Shown here: positions 60,128 through 64,000 of the stretch, piece after piece | How the letters are laid out: every line of letters starts with the position of its first letter | Numbering within the stretch: the first letter of the stretch is position 1 | Assembly (NCBI RefSeq): GCF_003254395.2 | Contig: NC_037648.1 | Location: 10,108,009 to 10,172,008 of the forward strand | Reading direction: 5' to 3' | DNA length: 64,000 nucleotides | Source of the DNA: Apis mellifera | Taxonomy: Eukaryota; Arthropoda; Insecta; Hymenoptera; Apidae | Translations under genes and position numbers: made by a program | Notes under the pieces: generated by a model | Told to the model about the DNA's origin: nothing | The model's input: only the letters and a program-made list of their open reading frames with translations | Databases searched by the model: none

Positions 60128-62596
60128 ATGTGTTTACCAGCCGTTTATTTTTCACGTTGCGGAAATATATTGCGCGTGAAGGAAAAAAAAAAAAAGAAGA
60201 AAAAAAGGAAGAAAAATACCACATGGATTATGCAATTGAATGAATCTTCGCGTTATCGATTCGCGATTATATTTGAAGAAATATCGAACGAGCTCGAGAA
60301 TCATATATATATATGCAAAATTACATAAAAGGTGCATAACTCGTATACGTGCATCGTGTATGACGAAGATGTTGAATATTAATTCCAAGATCGTTTGCCT
60401 TCGCGATGAAAATTCGACGGACGAAAAATTTTAGGAATTTAGAGCATGCTCTCCTGATTCCGCCTAACTGACGTGGAAAATTAATTAAAGCTTTCCTTCA
60501 GTGAAAGTTTCGAATCTGTTTTATCCGAATGAAACTAGGAATTAATAATCATACAACAGTAAAAGGAAAAAGAATTGTTAAAATATGCCAAGTCGAGATA
60601 ATAAAAAAAATCAGAAAGATATGGAAAAAAACAAATATCGTCGGGACAACTATTTCTTTTTTTTTTTTTTGTTTCTTCGCTTTGAGAGAAACCGAGGTGG
60701 AAAAAAGTGGAAAAAAGAATTTATGGCGAATTCAAAACAGACGAATTCCATGGACTGGATATCCTCGAAGTCTTTTTAATCGTCTACTAATCGTCATTCG
60801 CCGGGCTAGTCATCGTTCTGCATTCGTTCACATCAAGCCTGGAGGTGACCCCGTGGAGAGATCTCGCTTGACCCATGAAAAAAACACCGGAAGTCCTCCA
60901 CGTAATCCATTCCAGCTCTCCAAAGACCTCGAGCCCTAATCGTCCTTGGACCTTGGATCTTGATCCCAGGTCTTGGAGAATTTTTAATTTCTCGGATCGA
61001 TAAATTAACGCTTGTGTTTCAATCGTTTCAGGGTCAAATTTCTTAAATTCTTTTCTATCTTACGTAGAACGTAGATTTCTTGGATCTTTTTGAAAACAAA
61101 ATTGTAGACGTGACGAGTATTTTGCTTCTTCATCTATAATTTTTGTATTCTCTTGATTCGAGAAATATTTAAGACGATCAAGCTGTCGATGCTTTCGGAA
61201 AAGCATTCGTTTTATCTCTCCTTTCGATCGCGTGGTGAGTCAAAAGTTCATATGTGTGCGTGTTTATGCGTGTATCGTCCCATCTATTTGTCTCTTCCTA
61301 AAAATACTACCACCTAGCTTATCGCCTTAGTCACAAACTTTTGGCGCTGCGTAATAAGATCGTGCGTTATCGCGCGGCTTCTGGCGATTTTTATCGAATC
61401 CATGGCCGATTTTTATTTACGCCAAACGGATGACTACGCGTTTCTCTCGTATCTTCTTGTTTTCGAACAACGCGTTGCTTCGAAATCTTCTTCGTCAAAT
61501 TCTACCTATTAATTAACTTTGAAATTCCATCGTAATCGATAATAGAATTCTTTAATAGAATTCGCGTACTACGTTTATGATAAAAAAAAAACTGCATTTA
61601 TCATGCATGATTGATTTTAAATCTTATTATTATTAACGACGAGAATGAACGTTTCATTCAGATCGATCCAATTTTGTATAAAACCTCTTAACTTAGTCCT
61701 AGAAAATTAATCGATCATCGAAAATGAATGCTTTTAAGATGCAAAATATAGATAAATCGAAAAGGTCTATAATGAATCAATAATCGAAAAAGAAACCATC
61801 TTTTTCATCATCCATTTCCGCGTAATCTATATGCGATAATTTCGAGCAAGGTGGCCTTGGCCGGATCCTCTGACGATCCGATCGCGGATTAATTATTTCT
61901 TATCGCGTAGTCACGCGAATCAAGAGGATCGATCTAATCTGTCGAGGAGGAAAGGGGATGGCGAATGTACGATTCGCGGTTTTTAGCGCCGGTTCCACGT
62001 CCTCCACGCCTTCATTCGATCCGTCGCGCAAAGATGGACAAGGAGGGGGGGGGATGGGGAGGGGGAAAGAGGAAGAGGATGGAGTGGAGGATGCGACCTT
62101 GCGCGATTCCAACGATCCGACTAATAATAATACTAAATCGTTTCGCAAATACCGCAACACGAAGTTCCATCGTTTCTTTCGTTCCTCCTTCCGCTTCTCT
62201 GTTTCCTCTTACGCTCGTGTCCGTCTCGTTACGTTATTATATATACGTACGTACGTATTTTTTTCTTTTTTAATCCTTCTCTCCTTTTTCGTTTTTTATA
62301 TTGCTACGATTTTTAAATAATCGTTTAATCATACACGAGGCAATGAATATTTGATCATTTCGCGATGACTGGTACTTTTTTTTTTTTTTAATTTATTTAA
62401 TATGTATTATTTTATACGAGAGATCGAATAGATAAAAAATTCAATACGTTGTTACGTAGGAATTTTAAATTATTTCTAAAATTATTAATTACATATATTT
62501 ATATATGTATAGAGAGAGAGAGAGAGAGAAGCTGTTTACGAATTAAAATTTTTAATAGCATGTAATAAATATCGATCGTTTTAATCGATATTTATT

Positions 62597-62860
62597 TCAC
62601 AATTTCTCGAAGAACGTTTCTCTCGTCACAAAAGTTGTTCGATTCATTCCTTTCCCATCTAGTTGTTCCATTTCTGAAGCGTTTGATTCGAAGCCAAGAT
62701 TTTGTAGTAGGAAGCAAATTGCGAGGTCGAAGGTGTCGTACGTTCGCACGGCGGCCGCTATTCCGCACTTTGCGCTAGCATAGACCCTTTCCCGGCCCGT
62801 GCATTCCCGCCCGTTTCCACTTAACACTCGCCAGAATCCATTTTCCCCATCCGCCCGCTT
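62597..62860 (-). CDS. Candidate terminal exon without start codon
   Basis: A minus-strand frame of nearly 90 codons ends TTG TGA at 62597. It includes VYASAKCGIAAAVRTYDTF and later LLQNLGFESNASEMEQLDG. It spans GC-rich to AT-rich DNA with no stop. There is no good initial ATG and no clear acceptor, so it could be a downstream exon, a relic, or chance. Confidence 0.15.
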   Translation of the reverse strand, partial: KRADGENGFWRVLSGNGRECTGRERVYASAKCGIAAAVRTYDTFDLAICFLLQNLGFESNASEMEQLDGKGMNRTTFVTRETFFEKL

Positions 62861-62869
62861 ATTTCACTC

Positions 62870-63970
62870 GCTCGGCTTCGTTCGGTTCGTTCACTGTCTG
62901 CGCACTTCCTTCCCTTTTCACTTCGAGCACTTTGGTCTCGATCCGTCTTCCCTTTTCTTTTTATATTTTTTTTTTTTCGTACGATCGATATATTTGCTTC
63001 GAGAAATGAATTAAAAATTATTTCGAATTAATTTGAATCTTATGAATCTATTGAATCTATCTCTATCTATCTTCTAATTATTTGAATCTTTGTATATATA
63101 GCATGGAGTTTGTCGCGACGCGAGGCTCGATTTGATTCTCATCGCCGGATGAGAAGAGTTTTATTTTTTTGAAAAGGTTTTCCTTAAATGAAAGTTGTTA
63201 AAGCGATTTTTTTTAAACTCTGAAATGTTTGTTCACGGAGATATGATATCTCTTTTTCTTCGTTTCGGATCTTAAATGAGATCCAACCTGTCGTGGATCA
63301 TCAAACGTTTTTTCTTACAATTTTTCGTCTTTCATTATATAATTGTTATCTCAATTCGATCAGAATTTCTTTGGATATCGAATAAATAATATTGATTATC
63401 GAATTAAGCTATCGGATGATTATTTAACCGCTGACTATAGTTAGATCACACGTTATATTAATATTTTTAATCTATATTCGTTTAATAATCGATAATGTTC
63501 GACGATCAAATACATATCGTTTGGATAAATTTTAATCCATCGTATTTCTAAAATACTTGTGAAATAATACAATTTATTTATAATTTATCGTAACTTTTAT
63601 CTCCTCGATCCAATATCACAAAATATCTTTCGAACATATCCGCATAAAAAGAGAAAAGAAAAGGATCAATATATAGATATAAAATAAAATCCTCGATCGA
63701 TATTTTCTTCCCACTTTTCGATTACGATCTCCTACAAAGGAGAATGCCTCGTTTGATTAAACGAAACGAAACGTTTGTTCGAATTTATTGCTAAAATATT
63801 CGACGACAAAGATTTTATCACATCTCTTGCTTTTGCGATGTGACACGTGCCAGTTGTGTCGATCATTTTGTCATTCAAGGACGGTGATAGCAATTTTGTT
63901 TCCTAGAACGCGAGGGGTATCGCTGATAACGAGCTGACACGAGGTGACCGAGGTTTTATCGGTTTTCTTC
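62870..63970. other. AT-rich stretch before the edge exon
   Basis: A GC patch to about 62960, then AT-rich intron-like sequence leading into the acceptor at 63974. No open frame of note. Confidence 0.4.
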
Positions 63971-63974
63971 GCAG

Positions 63975-64000
63975 AATCAACGCTCTCCTGTCCGCCATTG
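63975..64000 (+). CDS. Candidate exon start, cut by the window edge
   Basis: GGTTTTCTTCGCAG is a strong acceptor, with CTGAC-type branch-point words 30-40 nt upstream. The 26 bases that follow jump in GC content. One frame gives INALLSAI, hydrophobic and protein-like; the other two are open as well. The exon continues to the right, so neither product nor phase can be fixed. Confidence 0.35.

Larger units (their letters stand above)
57990..62590. other. Unassigned AT-rich stretch
   Basis: T21 at 58662-58682, AAG repeat near 58782-58796, CRE at 60120-60127, and a G-run at 62044-62053 in a GC pocket. A GA repeat lies at 62511-62530. Frames up to 136 codons have no further support. Confidence 0.4.

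Noticed and set aside
1..64000. CRISPR arrays, bacterial promoters, ribosome binding sites, operons, phage or attachment sites
   Set aside because: The sequence is eukaryotic in character; no regular spaced repeats of CRISPR type or bacterial gene organisation were seen.
1..64000. Retrotransposon or DNA transposon proteins, and viral insertions
   Set aside because: No reverse transcriptase, integrase, transposase or viral-type motif was recognised in any listed frame; the poly-A runs lack an identifiable element upstream.
1..64000. Conserved insect microRNAs
   Set aside because: I looked for familiar mature sequences (such as let-7, bantam, miR-1, miR-31, miR-124) from memory on both strands and saw none; this is not exhaustive.

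Overview
The window looks like a mostly non-coding piece of an insect nuclear genome, most likely a hymenopteran such as a honeybee relative. This assignment is inference. It rests on strong AT-richness with scattered GC-rich, CpG-rich pockets, frequent CG-containing short words, abundant GA/CT and AT microsatellites, poly-A/T runs, and a eukaryotic tRNA gene with no encoded CCA. There are no bacterial-style operons and no long open frames. The longest frames (about 130 to 166 codons) sit on a smooth length distribution of the kind chance gives at this size and base composition, so length alone supports no protein gene.

The one feature I call with near certainty is a tRNA-Val(CAC) gene on the minus strand at 16131-16202, with a Pol III T-run terminator just beyond it. 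The next layer is short candidate exons, judged by reading frame plus splice context. The best are a plus-strand first coding exon at 7236-7337 (signal-like N-terminus, CRE site just upstream, GAG|GTGAGT donor); a minus-strand first exon at 17256-17400; a 42-nt in-frame minus-strand microexon at 30832-30873; a plus-strand exon at 12972-13176 preceded by a perfect TACTAAC branch-point word; and the first 26 bases of a plus-strand exon that runs off the right edge (63975-64000). None has a recognisable protein family, so no gene symbols are given. Their mixed strands suggest introns and flanks of more than one gene, but no complete transcript can be assembled from sequence alone.

Layout: 1-7 kb is AT-rich with a few GC pockets. 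7.0-7.5 kb is a GC-rich promoter/first-exon candidate. 12.3-14.3 kb is the most GC-rich stretch, with exon candidates, a recurring 14-17 bp motif and hairpins. The tRNA lies at 16.1 kb. 20.5-22.9 kb holds two different tandem arrays back to back (a roughly 145-bp unit containing a GA microsatellite, and a roughly 265-bp unit) around about 360 bp of GC-richer unique sequence. 30.8-31.4 kb has two microexon candidates on opposite strands. 35.4-36.1 kb is a 288-bp tandem duplication. The rest, up to 64 kb, is AT-rich intronic or intergenic sequence with isolated exon-like pockets (38.8, 44.8, 47.7, 53.1-53.3 and 55.2 kb) and several perfect inverted repeats.

The most interesting unexplained signals are a 14-bp word (GGTCGCGTGGGTGA) present three times, an apparent excess of FTZ-F1/ERR-type half-sites in GC pockets, a splice donor enclosed in a perfect hairpin, and the microexon candidates.
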